A stretch of DNA of 64,000 nucleotides from Sipunculus nudus (taxonomy: Eukaryota > Annelida > Sipuncula > Golfingiida > Sipunculidae): the NCBI GenBank assembly GCA_026874595.1, contig CM049308.1, positions 53,703,624 through 53,767,623 of the forward strand. The letters run 5' to 3'. This document shows positions 26,245 through 36,871 of this stretch, piece after piece. Position numbers and translations under genes: made by a program. The notes under the pieces were generated by a model. That model saw only the letters and a program-made list of their open reading frames with translations, ran no database searches and was not told where the DNA came from. Positions within the stretch are counted from its first letter, which is position 1. Each line of letters starts with the position of its first letter.

Positions 26245-26984
26245 GTGTACAGTTATTCTCATATCACCACCCCAATCACCCCCCCCCCCCCCCCCCACGG
26301 CAAACCCAACCCACCAAGTGTTATGCAGTAATTGTTATTGTTTTCACTGTATCTCCTTAATTGTAATGCTGTTTCCACTCCGATATGCAAAAACTTTCCT
26401 TGAAAAAATAATTCAAGGTGTAATCCAGAAGAAGCAATGTTGTGTAATGTAGCATTTTTAAAGAAATCAATTTTCTTTTAAATGATTTTAACAAATATAA
26501 ATGAACCCATCAGTATGCTTTAATTATTATAAAATATGAAGCACATTATGGATAAATAAAGACACAATTAAAAATTGTGAAATCTAAATCAAGTATTATT
26601 TTTAGATATTTATTGTTTTGCAGATTTAAAAGATATATTTTTGTGGTAAAAAATAAATAAACATTTGTATGCATGATGTGGTGTTATCTGACAAGATTGA
26701 GATTTATGATGATGCAATTGAGAATTATGAATCAACTTTTATATTCAGATATATATGTTAAATTGGAAATGTATAAAAATATAAACTTAAATTAGAAAAT
26801 AATTGATAAAAAAATCAGGATTTAATACAAACATTTGTTCATTATTTTCCTGCCTCAGCAGAATTTGAGATCAGGCTTTGTTTGCCCTGTTTTATGTTGT
26901 TAATTAGCTATATTTTAACTGTATACATTTCATAAAAAAATACATATATATTTAATAATATATATTATACAAAAATAGATGCAA

Positions 26985-27235
26985 TTGAACAAATGTGTAA
27001 ACTACTGAAATGTCAACAGTTAATCGAAAAACCAACTAATGATCATGGTAATAGTCCAGATCATTTGTTCACAAACTGCTCACATGCTTTAGTTTCAACA
27101 TTAGGAAACACATGGTCAGGTCACAAAATATTTTTTGCAACAATTTCTTGCTCATCAATACAAACCAATCATATAAACCAACCATGGCCTTTATTACCTC
27201 TTCCTCTTACACTTTATCTCCATTAGATATTATTT
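26985..27235 (+). pseudogene. Endonuclease fragment (exonuclease-endonuclease-phosphatase fold), decayed
   Basis: The frame includes PTNDHGNSPDHLFTNC and NTWSGHKIFFATIS. This parallels the sister copy at 47480-47790, which has PTNDHGNTIDLVF and ENTWSDHKILLATI. The catalytic SDH motif is changed to SGH here. Such EN domains occur in non-LTR retrotransposons and at the C-terminus of Helentron Rep/Hel proteins. Its place near the 3' end of a Helentron-like element favours the second origin. Confidence 0.55.
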
Positions 27236-27294
27236 TAGATTTTTACCTTCAAGGTTAACGTCAGCTGAGCACAGAGACCCATAGGTCCCTTGTT

Positions 27295-28130
27295 TTTAAT
27301 ATTATAGTCAGATAATAACCATGGTAGTACAAAAAAATTCTTTTTAGTACACAATACACACAGTGCTCAATCCTTGACTTTTCATGTTTTTAATTCAATC
27401 ATTCTGGGCCCAAAAAGTGCCATTTCGAGCCATTTTGGGACTTTGAATGTGGTTTCCTCAAAATTTGTTCAGTCTGTGCGTGTCCCAGGTGTGACAGAAA
27501 TGGATGCTAAATTTTATTCATTTATTCAACATGTTCAAAGACTTTAGTAGTTTTGTAAATCCCTCTTTTGCAGGAATCAAATAGTAGACAATGTCTATAA
27601 TTTTTCAAGGTGTCATAATTCCTTGAATTCCTTGTTAAGTTGGTGCATGTGACCAGTCTGGACAGACATATTCCTTTAACGTGGACTTATATAGGAGATG
27701 GTACTTTGTCATGTTAGAGTGAACTTTAAGGGGTGCAAAAATCTAAATTATTAAGAATTTAACCTCAGATGAACTCTCAAAATCAAATTCAAGGTCAAGC
27801 TTTATGTAAAATCTGACGGTGTTCACGTCCTGATGGCAATAACTACTTACATATTCATGCTACAGGCTTAGGGATGGTATCCACAGTTAGCCTGGATGCA
27901 GTGTGGATGTGCACAGGCCACAGGACATTCGATATTTGATATTGACTTGAATTTTTCTGTCTCTTGAGAATCAGCAAAACATAGTCCTTCACTTTTAATG
28001 AAAAAAGTTGTCTAAAAGATACCAAAATTTCCCCGAATTCTGTAAATAGCAGTTTTGTTCCAAGCTAGATCATTCAATACACATGCTACATTTGCCCAAT
28101 TCCTGAAGGTTTTCCATCACACATAATCTT
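27295..28130. other. Repeat-derived sequence, no gene seen
   Basis: Fragments resembling family 2 are visible (GCCAAAAAGTGCCATTT-like text near 27410). No open frame of interest and no splice-bounded exon was found. Confidence 0.45.
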
Positions 28131-29880
28131 GTGCTGATTACATACATTTTAGTATCAACTATCTTTCTGAAAGGGGGAATGTTGAACTTTATTGTAACCC
28201 TGGACGAAAGTCAGGGTACTTCAGTGAAGCGGTTGTTGCGCGTCCACCACAGCACCTGCCGCAGACACTTCTTGTGTGCACTCTACCGATCACAAAACCC
28301 AACCAAATCATTTCATAATTGATACAGGCGTTACTTATGGTAAGTCCTGGATCGCTATTGATTTTGGGGGTATATCGGCCAATTAGTGTTCCTTTGGGTG
28401 GTTTAGAAACCCTTATCTCAGGAGTAAAATCTATGAAAGTGCATATATCTAACTCAAAATGGCTTCTACAGCCAGGGTATGTATTGTGGACATATAGGAA
28501 ATCATGTATACTGAACACGCTGGTGATGTAAAATATGACCTTGAACTTGACCTTGACCTTTGACGATGTTGACGTACCACTTTTTTGGGCGTAAGTTATA
28601 GAATTTCAGTTATCTTGCTTATATAATAGCACCTACAGCCAGAGTATGTATTAAAGACATATAGGGAATCATATGTGCTGAATACTTAGTTTGTTTATGT
28701 CAAATCTGACCTTGACCTTGAATCTAACAAACCCCTCTTTTGGCCATAATTTCCATAGACATAGCTGAACATGATGTTGATGTCAGATTAGATGTTGAAA
28801 TTGACCTTCATGTGTATTGATGCCACGGTGCTATGTGATATTAAGGAATGATGGATATTTGTTTATTTTATTATGCGGCGATGGACATAAGGGCATATGG
28901 ACATACACCCAAGCAATTGTGGGCAATCGATCATCACTCATTTATTCTATCTTTGCTGGATTCTTTATCTGTTGGTTCATTAAGTAACCAAATAACACTA
29001 TTAACTCATAACTTCATTTATTTATTAACACATGAATCGGTTAATAATACAATGTAACACTTAATCTGTCCATTTGTCTAATGTCAAGTAATAGCCCATC
29101 CAGTTTAACAGTATTTTTTTCTATGCCTAATATTTTTTTTTTGTTAAAAAATGTTTCGGTTTGATTCTCTTTTTTTCAAGCTACCAAAATATTGTTTATA
29201 TAACAATGACAATGTCTTTCTCCATTTTAAGAGTGATTTTTTTATTTTTAATTGCTCGAAGTCGGTGCCGTATACACGAGTAGAGTCAGGACTGAGCCAT
29301 TTTTCCAAGATTTCCTATTTTTAAAATCGCAGGGAAAGGGAATGAAACTTTGTCCTACTAGAATGAGCTAATAGAGTGGTGCTAGAGCCTAGGATACTAA
29401 TTACACACTTATAGCAATCCATATTATGCCCTTTCATGTGGTGACCTTGAATTTGACATTTGGTGACCTTGAAAGGTCAAATCCAAGGTGAGCAATGTCA
29501 AAATTTCAAAGATTGTTGTCTGAAACTACCAGTTAGATTATTTTAAAATTTGGTATGGAGCTTCCTCATGTTCCTCATGTTCCTTGGGACAACCATTGTT
29601 CACAGCTTTAAAATAGAAATATTAATATTAGTACTTTTAGGGGGGGGAGGTTACATCTCTGAAACTGCTACAGATATGGATGTAGTTACTATCGAACACA
29701 CACACACACACAGATTTGGGCTGCTCTCTCAAAAAAAAATTCCAATAACGATAACGTTTTTCTTATATTGTGGCAATCAAACACCCAGAGTACATGCCTG
29801 TATTTTTTTCAAGGGACATTGACAGATACTTATTTAAAGAAAGATGTAGGGTAACCTGCAGGGCCCGTGGCCCTATTTTT
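28131..29880. repeat. Mixed interspersed repeats ending in a family-2 3' end
   Basis: 28330-28560 resembles the module at 18950-19150 (CGCTATTGATTTTGGG, TATATCGGCC). 29215-29410 carries the family-2 module (GAAGTCGGTGCCGTAT, TAGAGTGGTGCTAGAGCC). The block ends at 29850-29880 with GGTAACCTGCAGGGCCC, GTGGCCCT and T run. A short CA repeat is at 29696-29711. Confidence 0.5.
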
Positions 29881-30389
29881 AACTCCCCCACGATAGCCCT
29901 TGAGCTATTGTTATGGGGCAGTGTCTGGCGTTGTCTTCGTCTTCGTTGTTAGCAATTTTTTCAAAGATCTTCTCCTCCAAAACTACTGGTTGGATTCCTT
30001 TCAAATTTGGTACAGAGCTTCCTGGAGACAATGTTTATCAAGTTTGTTCACAGTTTTCAAAAATTTTGATTTTTGAATTTTTTATGAATTTTGGAAATAC
30101 TGAAATTTTCCCTATATGTAGCATGAGGAGCAGTTTTCAAAGATCTTCTCTGAAACTACCAGTCGGGTTCCTTTCAAATTTGGTGTGTGGCTTCAGTGTC
30201 AGAGTATCTACAAAGATTGTTCATATTTTTTTAAGTGAAAAGGATTTTCAAATTTTTAATATATCAAAATATTTCTCCTTTCATCATGTTCATTGACCAT
30301 TTTATTACCTGTTGCATCCAATTTCCTGTGTGTGGCAAAATTTGGTGCAATACCGGTGAGCTAACAGGGCCGCTGGTCCTATTTTTTTT
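29881..30389 (+). repeat. Family-2-like short element abutting a splice acceptor
   Basis: It starts ACTCCCCCACGATAGCCC, has two similar ~190-bp modules (AAAGATCTTCTC, AAACTAC, TTCCTTTCAAATTTGG), and ends AACAGGGCCGCTGGTCCT plus a T run at 30389. The T run is continuous with the polypyrimidine tract of the acceptor at 30398. Confidence 0.6.
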
Positions 30390-30398
30390 CTCTCACAG

Positions 30399-33191
30399 CA
30401 CACAAACAAGACAACTTGGCCAGTAGCGATCTGCCTCATGATGTTGGGATCACACCACCAATGGGAGTACACATGGAACCCAAAGTCTGGATTAACAGGT
30501 CATCCACTCCATCACTCGTACATGTCAACCCAGACAACTTTGCCAGTAATGATGAGCCTCATGATGATGGGACCTCAACTCCAATGGTAACAGCGTGCAG
30601 CATCCAGAAAGACAAGTCATCCACTCCTTCACTCATACAAATCAACCCAGACAACTTGGCCAGTAACGATGTGCCTCATGATGTTGGGACCTCAACACAA
30701 ATGGTAACAGAGTGCAGCATCCAGATTGACAGGTCATCCACTCCTTCACTCGTACAAATCAACCCAGACAACTTGGCCAGTAATGATCTGCCTCATGATG
30801 TTGAGACCTCAACGCCAATTGTAACAGAGTGCAGCATCCAGATTGACCAGTCACCCACTTCTTCACCCATACAAATCAACCCAGACAACTTAGCCAGTAA
30901 CGATCTGCCTTATGATGTTGGGACCTCAACGCCAATGGTAACTGAGTGCAGCATCCAGATTGACAAGTCATCCACTCCTTCACTCGTACAAGTCAGCCCA
31001 GACAACTTGGCCAGTAACGATGTGCCTCATGATGTTGGGACCTCAACGCCAATGGTAACAGAGTGCAGCATCCAGATTGACAGGTCATCCACTCCTTCAC
31101 TCATACAAATCAACCCAGACAACTTGGCCAGTAACGTTCTGCCTCATGATGTTGGGACCTCAAAGCCAATTGTAACAGAGTGCAGCATCCAGATTGACCA
31201 GCCACCCACTTCTTCACCCATACAAAAAAACCCAGACAACTTGGCCAGTAACGGTGTGCCTTATGATGTTGGGACCTCAACGACAATGGTAACAGAGTGC
31301 AGCATCCAGATTGACAAGTCATCAACTCGTTCACTCGTACAAGTCAACCCAGACAACTTGGCCAGTAACAATCTGCCTTATGATGTTGGGACCTCAATGC
31401 CAATGGTAACAGAGTCCAGCATCCAGATTGACCAGTCACCCACTTCTTCACTCGTACAAATCAACCCAGACAACTTGGCCAGTAACGATGTGCCTCATGA
31501 TGTTGGGACCTCAATGCCAATTGTAACAGAGTGCAGCATCCAGATTGACAAGTCATCCACTCCTTCACTCGTACAAGTCAACCCAGACAACTTGGCCGGT
31601 AACGATCTGCCTCTTGATGTTGGGATCTCAACGCCAATGGTAACAGAGTGCAGCATCCAGATTGACAGGTCATCCACTCCTTCACTTGTACAAGTCAACC
31701 CAGACAACTTGGCCAGTAACGATCTGCCTCATGATGTTGGAACCTCAACGCAAATGGTAACAGAGTGCAGCATCCAGATTGACCAGTCACCCACTTCTTC
31801 ACTCGTACAAATCAACCCAGACAACTTGGCCAGTAACGATCTGCCTTATGATGTTGGGACCTCAACGCCAATTGTAACAGAGTGCAGCATCCAGATTGAC
31901 AAGTCATCCACTCCTTCACTCGTACAAGTCAACCCAGACAACTTGGCCAGTAACAATGTACCTCATGATGTTAGGACCTCACAGCCAATGGTAACAAAGT
32001 GCAGTATCCAGATTGACCAGTCACCCACTTCTTCACTCGTACAAATCAGCCCAGACAACTTGGCCAGTAACGATCTGCCTTATGATGTTGGGACCTCAAC
32101 GCCAATGGTAACAGAGTGCAGCATCCAGATTGACAAGTCATCCACTCCTTCACTCGTACAAGTAAACCCAGACAACTTGGCCAGTAACAATCTGCCTTAT
32201 GATGTTGGGACCTCAACGCCAATGGTAACAGAGTCCAGCATCCAGATTGATCAGTCACCCACTTCTTCACTCGTACAAATCAGCCCAGACAACTTGGCCA
32301 GCAACGATGTGCCTCATGATGTTGGGACCTCAATGCCAATTGTAACAGAGTGCAGCATCCAGATTGACAAGTCATCCACTCCTTCACTCGTACAAGTCAA
32401 CCCAGACAACTTGGCCGGTAACGATCTGCCTCTTGATGTTGGGACCTCAACGCCAATGGTAACAGAGTGCAGCATCCAGATTGACAGGTCATCCACTCCT
32501 TCACTCGTACAAGTCAACCCAGACAACTTGGCCAGTAACGATCTGCCTCATGATGTTGGAACCTCAACGCCAATGGTAACAGAGTGCAGCATCCAGATTG
32601 ACCAGTCACCCACTTCTTCACTCGTACAAATCAACCTAGACAACTTGGCCAGTAACGATCTGCCTTATGATGTTGGGACCTCAACGCCAATTGTAACAGA
32701 GTGCAGCATCCAGATTGACAAGTCATCCACTCCTTCACTCGTACAAGTCAACCCAGACAACTTGGCCAGTAACGATGTGCCTCATGATGTTGGGACCTCA
32801 ATGCCAATGGTAACAGAGTGCAGCATCCAGATAGACAAGTCATCCACTCCTTCACTCGTACAAGTCAACCCAGACAACTTGGCCAGTAACAATCTGCCTT
32901 ATGATGTTGGGACCTCAACGCCAATGGTAACAGAGTGCAGCATCCAGATTGACAAGTCATCCACTCCTTTACTCGTACAAGTCAACCCAGACAACTTGGC
33001 CAGTAAAGATGTGCCTCATGATGTTGGGACCTCAACGCAAATGGTAACAGAGTGCAGCATCCAGATTGACAGGTCATCCACTCCTTCACTTGTACAAGTT
33101 AACCCAGACAACATGGCCAGTAACGATCTGCTTCATGATGTTACTCCACAGATTGTTGAAGATTTGCAAGGACCAGTCAACTATGATGCAG
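30399..33191 (+). CDS. Giant exon: 23 and a half tandem copies of a 39-residue repeat
   Basis: Acceptor TTTTCTCTCACAG precedes 30399 and donor GTGAAA follows 33191; phase is 1 in and 1 out. The 2793-bp exon encodes 23 full and one partial copies of a 39-residue (117-bp) repeat, typically with DLPHDVGTS, MVTECSIQID, SSTPSL and NPDNLASN. Two main flavours alternate: DKSSTPSLVQV and DQSPTSSLVQI. A seven-unit block (about 31.35-31.95 kb) recurs 819 bp later. It is rich in Ser, Thr, Pro, Asp and Asn, with no predicted membrane segment, probably extended or disordered. I recognise no domain. The frame is open for 2.8 kb in DNA full of decayed elements, which argues for past selection on coding. A TTG at 30416 is not the start; the frame continues back to the acceptor. 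Confidence 0.88.
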
Positions 33192-33546
33192 GTGAAATGT
33201 TTATCATAAATTTCAAAAGTATTGAATGTTCTTTTTTTGATAAAGGTTATTTAATCTAAAGTAAACTATTTATTAAGCACATGATCTTTTTAGAATGCCA
33301 GTATTATTTACAAGTATCTACACCATTACAGTATTCATGACACTGATATCGTGAAAAAAGTTTCTGACTAGCATATCCTTCATGACTTGCTAAAGAGCAG
33401 CCGTTCCTCGCATATGTTTTGAACAGGAATAGTTGAAATATTCCTGTACCACAAGGTATCCTTAGTCCAGGAACTCCCTCTACATAAGTTTTACAGAACA
33501 TGCAGGACTGATTACCATAGTGTTGAAAACATTTTGTCTGTTGCAG

Positions 33547-33608
33547 TTGAAGCCAGCGCTGACGATGATGCAGACAGTGACGTTTTTCCTATGCCTAACA
33601 TCTCCAGG
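33547..33608 (+). CDS. Short acidic linker exon
   Basis: Between TCTGTTGCAG and GTAATT. With the G from 33191 it reads VEASADDDADSDVFPMPNIS plus R, an acidic, possibly casein-kinase-2-like phosphorylatable linker. Phase 1 in, 0 out, which fits both neighbours. No domain. Confidence 0.75.
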
Positions 33609-33931
33609 GTAATTAGAACACACACTATCACAAAAGTGCAAACAAGGGTTCGCAAATTTAAAACTTTAAGATATTTTTGCCGCAACAGTGCATTGAGCTG
33701 AAAAACAAGTATGATATGAACAAATTCTGAAGATATTAAAAAATCACTGTTCCACAGGTTAACCTATGGCTTCAAAGGGTGAACAAAAAAATAAAAAAAA
33801 TTATCTTTGTTTGTGGGTTGGATATAAATATGGTTCAAGGAACTTTAGCTTTATAGATGATTGTGTTTATCACAGACGACGAAAACCTAGGCAAGATGTT
33901 GTAATATGGTAATAATGTTGATTTTCCACAG

Positions 33932-34007
33932 TTCCAAAGAAGAGACGAACAAATCATACAGCAGACAGAGGCAACCGTCACAGAACAAACAGAAGGCATT
34001 GAAATAT
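33932..34007 (+). CDS. Short Gln/Thr/Glu linker exon
   Basis: Between TTTTCCACAG and GTAAGA. Reads FQRRDEQIIQQTEATVTEQT followed by EGIEI, phase 0 in and 1 out; the split codon gives Ser at 34219. A polar linker with no recognised domain. Confidence 0.75.
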
Positions 34008-34218
34008 GTAAGAATCAAATTGTACCTACCCCACTCACTGAAATACAACTTTCTGCCTTTTCTTCAGTCCTCATTAATATCAATTGTGACACTTAACAAA
34101 TAATTTCTATGACTGACTAGTTAGTAGCAATTTATTGTTTTTTCATATTTTCAGTTGAGTGGCTCTTCATTTTTGTTTTGATTACAGTCAACCATTTAAT
34201 CTATTTTACCATTTTCAG

Positions 34219-35117
34219 CGCAGAAATCACCAATCCTAGTGGATCAAACACTGAAAGAAGGTTTGAAACAACATTACTGTGTGTTCTGCCACAAACTTCA
34301 AAAGAAGATTTCGAGACACTTGTTGCAACAGCATACAAATGAACAGGAAATAGCAAAGTTGCCAGAACTACCAAAAGTGAAAGGGGAGCTATACTACAAA
34401 ATCAAGTCCCTTCGTGACAAGGTTTTGCATAAGCTAGAAAAACAAGGTGACTTTGAATACAACATGAATGTTCTAAAGGACAAAAAGGGAACATTACTGG
34501 TCTCCAGAAGACCAGCGGAGGACGGAAAACTTTTACACACAGATTATCTTCCATGTCGTTACTGTCTCGGATTTTACGTAAAAAAAGAAATTTGGAGGCA
34601 TGCGAAAACTTGCGAGCAAAGAGCCAATTTATTACCAAATAGTCCGGATGAGAGAAAGGAAGAAAGGACATTTACAAGGGACTGTGAATTGCTACTGTAT
34701 GGTGCCGGAGTGCGTCCAGAGTCCTGGACAGGAAGCGAGGATTGTGACCAAAACTTCCAAGTATATGTTCTCAACACCCTGCAGGAGGGAGATGTGGCAA
34801 GAGCGATTAGAAATGATTATTCCCTAAAGTTATTGGGCTCAGCATGGTACACCAAGCTGGGAAGAGCTTGAGCTTCAGAAATTCGAAGTAGACTGCGCCT
34901 TCTCGGCAGGCTGAAACTCGCTCTGATTGCGCAAAAGATCACCACAGACTTTGATATAACCAAGCCCTTCTTTTTGGTTATAAAACCTGACCTCTTCGAT
35001 AAAATTGCTTCTGCTGTCAAGTCTCTGGGGGTTGTGGCTTCTGGTGAAACTCTCAATGGGCTCCAGAGGTTTGAAAAGCCTGGAAACGTGGTGAAATTGG
35101 GACACTACCTTAAAAAG
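34219..35117 (+). CDS. Zinc-finger exon of the YR gene, with one in-frame TGA
   Basis: Acceptor ATTTTCAG, donor GTATTT; 899 bp, phase 1 in and 0 out. Near its start is CVFCHKLQKKISRHLLQQH, a C2H2 finger (spacing 2-9-4). About 90 residues on is CRYCLGFYVKKEIWRHAKTC, a C2HC finger (2-11-3). These are followed by RDCELLLYG, VLNTLQEGDVARAIRNDYS and the helical block LGSAWYTKLGRA. Then TGA at 34869-34871 interrupts. The same frame continues without any shift through EIRSRLRLLGRLKLALIAQK, IASAVKSLG and GNVVKLGHYLKK to the donor. The downstream part is as family-like as the upstream part, so the TGA is a single nonsense change (CGA to TGA would fit). Either the allele is inactive, the base is wrong, or the stop is bypassed. 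Fingers plus helices probably bind DNA ahead of the recombinase core. Confidence 0.85.
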
Positions 35118-35763
35118 GTATTTGAGCCAACTACTGGATCTCCTGAAAGTTTTTGAACTTATGGATAAAACAACCATACTCTTCTCAACCATTTCAATTC
35201 TGGTTAATTTGTAATGTTTATTGTACTTTCATTAAAGTAATCTATCTGTCAACTATATACATAATAAAAATGAAATTAATCATTATATCTCAAGTAAAAC
35301 AATTTTTTAAGTGAGTCAATGTTTAATCAGTTTCACTCATAATGTCTGACCAGTAGCAATATTTAACGACTGCTATAAGAATCCACCTAGTTATCATTTC
35401 TAATCTAGCTCTTTGTCCTAAAAATTACTTCCTTATTATATGTTATTGCACAGACCTCCTTTGAGGAGGCCAAAAGCCTACACTCTGAGAGGTTATTTAT
35501 TCAATTGCAATTAATATCTTGGTAGGTAGATGGAATTCCCATAGGTAGATAAACATTATAGATGCTTCATGGTATCAGCCAAAACTTTTATCATAGTCAT
35601 GGACTCATAGTCTGGTTAATATATGAGCCAGTTAACTACTGTAGTCACAGAAGAAACTCCTTATAATCAAATGCTAATGCTGAACCTATTGGCAAATAAT
35701 AATGCTAATTATGTGTGTATGAATATAATATTCATTGCAATCACTTCTTGATCATTGTTTAAG
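35118..35763. other. Intron, nothing recognised
   Basis: AT-rich intron between the zinc-finger exon and the next helical exon. I see no repeat termini and no coding frame. Confidence 0.6.
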
Positions 35764-35958
35764 CTGGCACTACTGAAGAAAGCACATGCAATACGACACC
35801 ACAACAACTCTGACAAGAACAATGCTTCAGACTTCCTGGAAATATTCAACAGTGAGTGGTCCGATAACCTTGCCAGTGTTGCTCGCCAGAATGCAGCAGA
35901 AATCAGATACAATAAGAAGGAGCATCTTCCCCTCACCAGTGACCTGATCAAACTGAAG
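35764..35958 (+). CDS. YR gene exon: helical pre-core (arm/core-binding) segment
   Basis: Acceptor TTGTTTAAG, donor GTATGT; 65 codons, phase 0 to 0. It reads LALLKKAHAIRHHNNSDKNN, then FLEIFNSEWSDNLASVARQN and EHLPLTSDLIKLK. The EW/W-S...A pattern followed by PLTxDLxKL is the segment I recall directly before the recombinase core in Crypton-related predicted proteins. It corresponds to the N-terminal SAM-like core-binding part of tyrosine recombinases. The next exon is 8.5 kb away across a retrotransposon, which lengthens but does not break the gene. Confidence 0.8.
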
Positions 35959-36021
35959 GTATGTAGATTCTCAGGTACGCATATGATTTGTACTGTGTAG
36001 AATTATATTTATCTTAAAATG

Positions 36022-36178
36022 AATAGAGGATCTCATACGAGTTTCGATTTGTTATCAGATTTATGAAACGAGCCGAAGGATTCTCCATTTTAACGAGCTA
36101 AAGCTCGTTAAAATGGAGAATCTTTGGCAAGATTCATAAATCTGATAACAAATGGGAACAAATTTGAGATCCTATTTA
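36022..36178. repeat. Long palindrome / foldback MITE
   Basis: The two arms of about 75 bp are near-perfect complements around position 36100 (CCATTTTAACGAGCT/AAGCTCGTTAAAATGG at the centre; GATTTATGAA and TTCATAAATC further out; AGGATCTCA and TGAGATCCT at the ends). It would fold into a long hairpin. It lies just left of the DIRS element and is noncoding. Confidence 0.85.
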
Positions 36179-36232
36179 TCACATGACATTGAAAATAAAA
36201 AGATTTCATTGAAAAAAACAACAGTTTATTCC

Positions 36233-36302
36233 ATAGCTTACCCTCCACAGTACTACAGGCTGATATGAGATTAGGGCACAGAATGATAATCCATGACCCC
36301 AT
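36233..36302 (+). repeat. DIRS left inverted terminal repeat
   Basis: Matches the complement of 43397-43475 with about one mismatch per 6-8 bases; the best blocks are ACAGGCTGAT and CATGACCCCAT. Confidence 0.75.
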
Positions 36303-36775
36303 ACTAGCCAGCTACCACCCATACTAGCCACCCGTGGCGCCCCCTAGTGGTCACAGCTAACAAGGCCAGCTCAGTACCTCCACCTGCTGGCCTTCTAGGC
36401 AATTGACCTCGGCGCATGTGCGCAGAAAATCATCCTCTCCTCCGTTTGCAGCCATCTTGCAAGGACTGTAGATTTTTGCTCTTGCCCTTTTGGATTGGTA
36501 TTTGTGTGGTTTTCAACATACAGGTTTGGACTATCCACCCACAGTTGTTCCCAGGAGTACAGTATAGTATAAAATTGACCCATTATTTTGTGTCTGCAGC
36601 AAAAGACACGCTACTGAGACTTGGTGGTAGATTCGCCCCGGCCCGGTATATGCTAAACCACCTATTATTGCTCACTCTATATACTTTGTTCTATACTTGT
36701 TTCTCGCATCCCTTGTCCGTAAATAACACTTCTAGTCCATAGTATATGTGTGATTCACTGTTCAGAGAGAACACT

Positions 36776-36871
36776 ATCATGTCTTCTGTTTCGGAGGGAC
36801 CCATGACAAGGCATTCCTGTCCTTCGTGTTCATTGAAAACTTTGTGCAGGAGCGAGGTACACAATATGTGT
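36776..36871 (+). pseudogene. DIRS gag, 5' part
   Basis: The frame MSSVSEGPMTRHSCPSCSLK continues to NMC and is then cut by the Helitron-like insertion. Rejoining across it continues with YCLYHGPLTIRDLRCSLCTN at 38597. The paired CPSC and later C..H..C residues resemble the Cys-rich start of DIRS Gag. The 5' untranslated region lies at 36303-36775. Confidence 0.6.

Larger units (their letters stand above)
25640..27294 (+). mobile_element. Family-1 Helentron-like element, 5'-truncated copy with endonuclease remnant
   Basis: It resumes inside the family-1 module (CCTATTTTCACACTTCAGGA) right after the previous 3' end, and runs to TCAGCTGAGC at 27261 and CCTTGTT at 27294. It carries a C17 tract at 26281. 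Near 27000-27230 lies a decayed endonuclease ORF, also present in the copy at 46181-48174. The first 400 bp match the internal module of 23041-25639. Confidence 0.65.

Noticed and set aside
30416-30418. TTG start for the 947-codon repeat protein
   Set aside because: The frame continues upstream to a good acceptor at 30398 (HKQDNLASSDL), so this is an internal exon of a nuclear gene, not a TTG-initiated ORF.
31110-32526. Minus-strand ORFs inside the repeat exon
   Set aside because: Shadows of the 117-bp coding repeat; the plus frame is open across 2.8 kb and splices in phase to both sides.
34869-34871. Selenocysteine reading of the TGA
   Set aside because: No redox motif surrounds it and no SECIS-like structure was recognised downstream; a nonsense mutation or base error is simpler.
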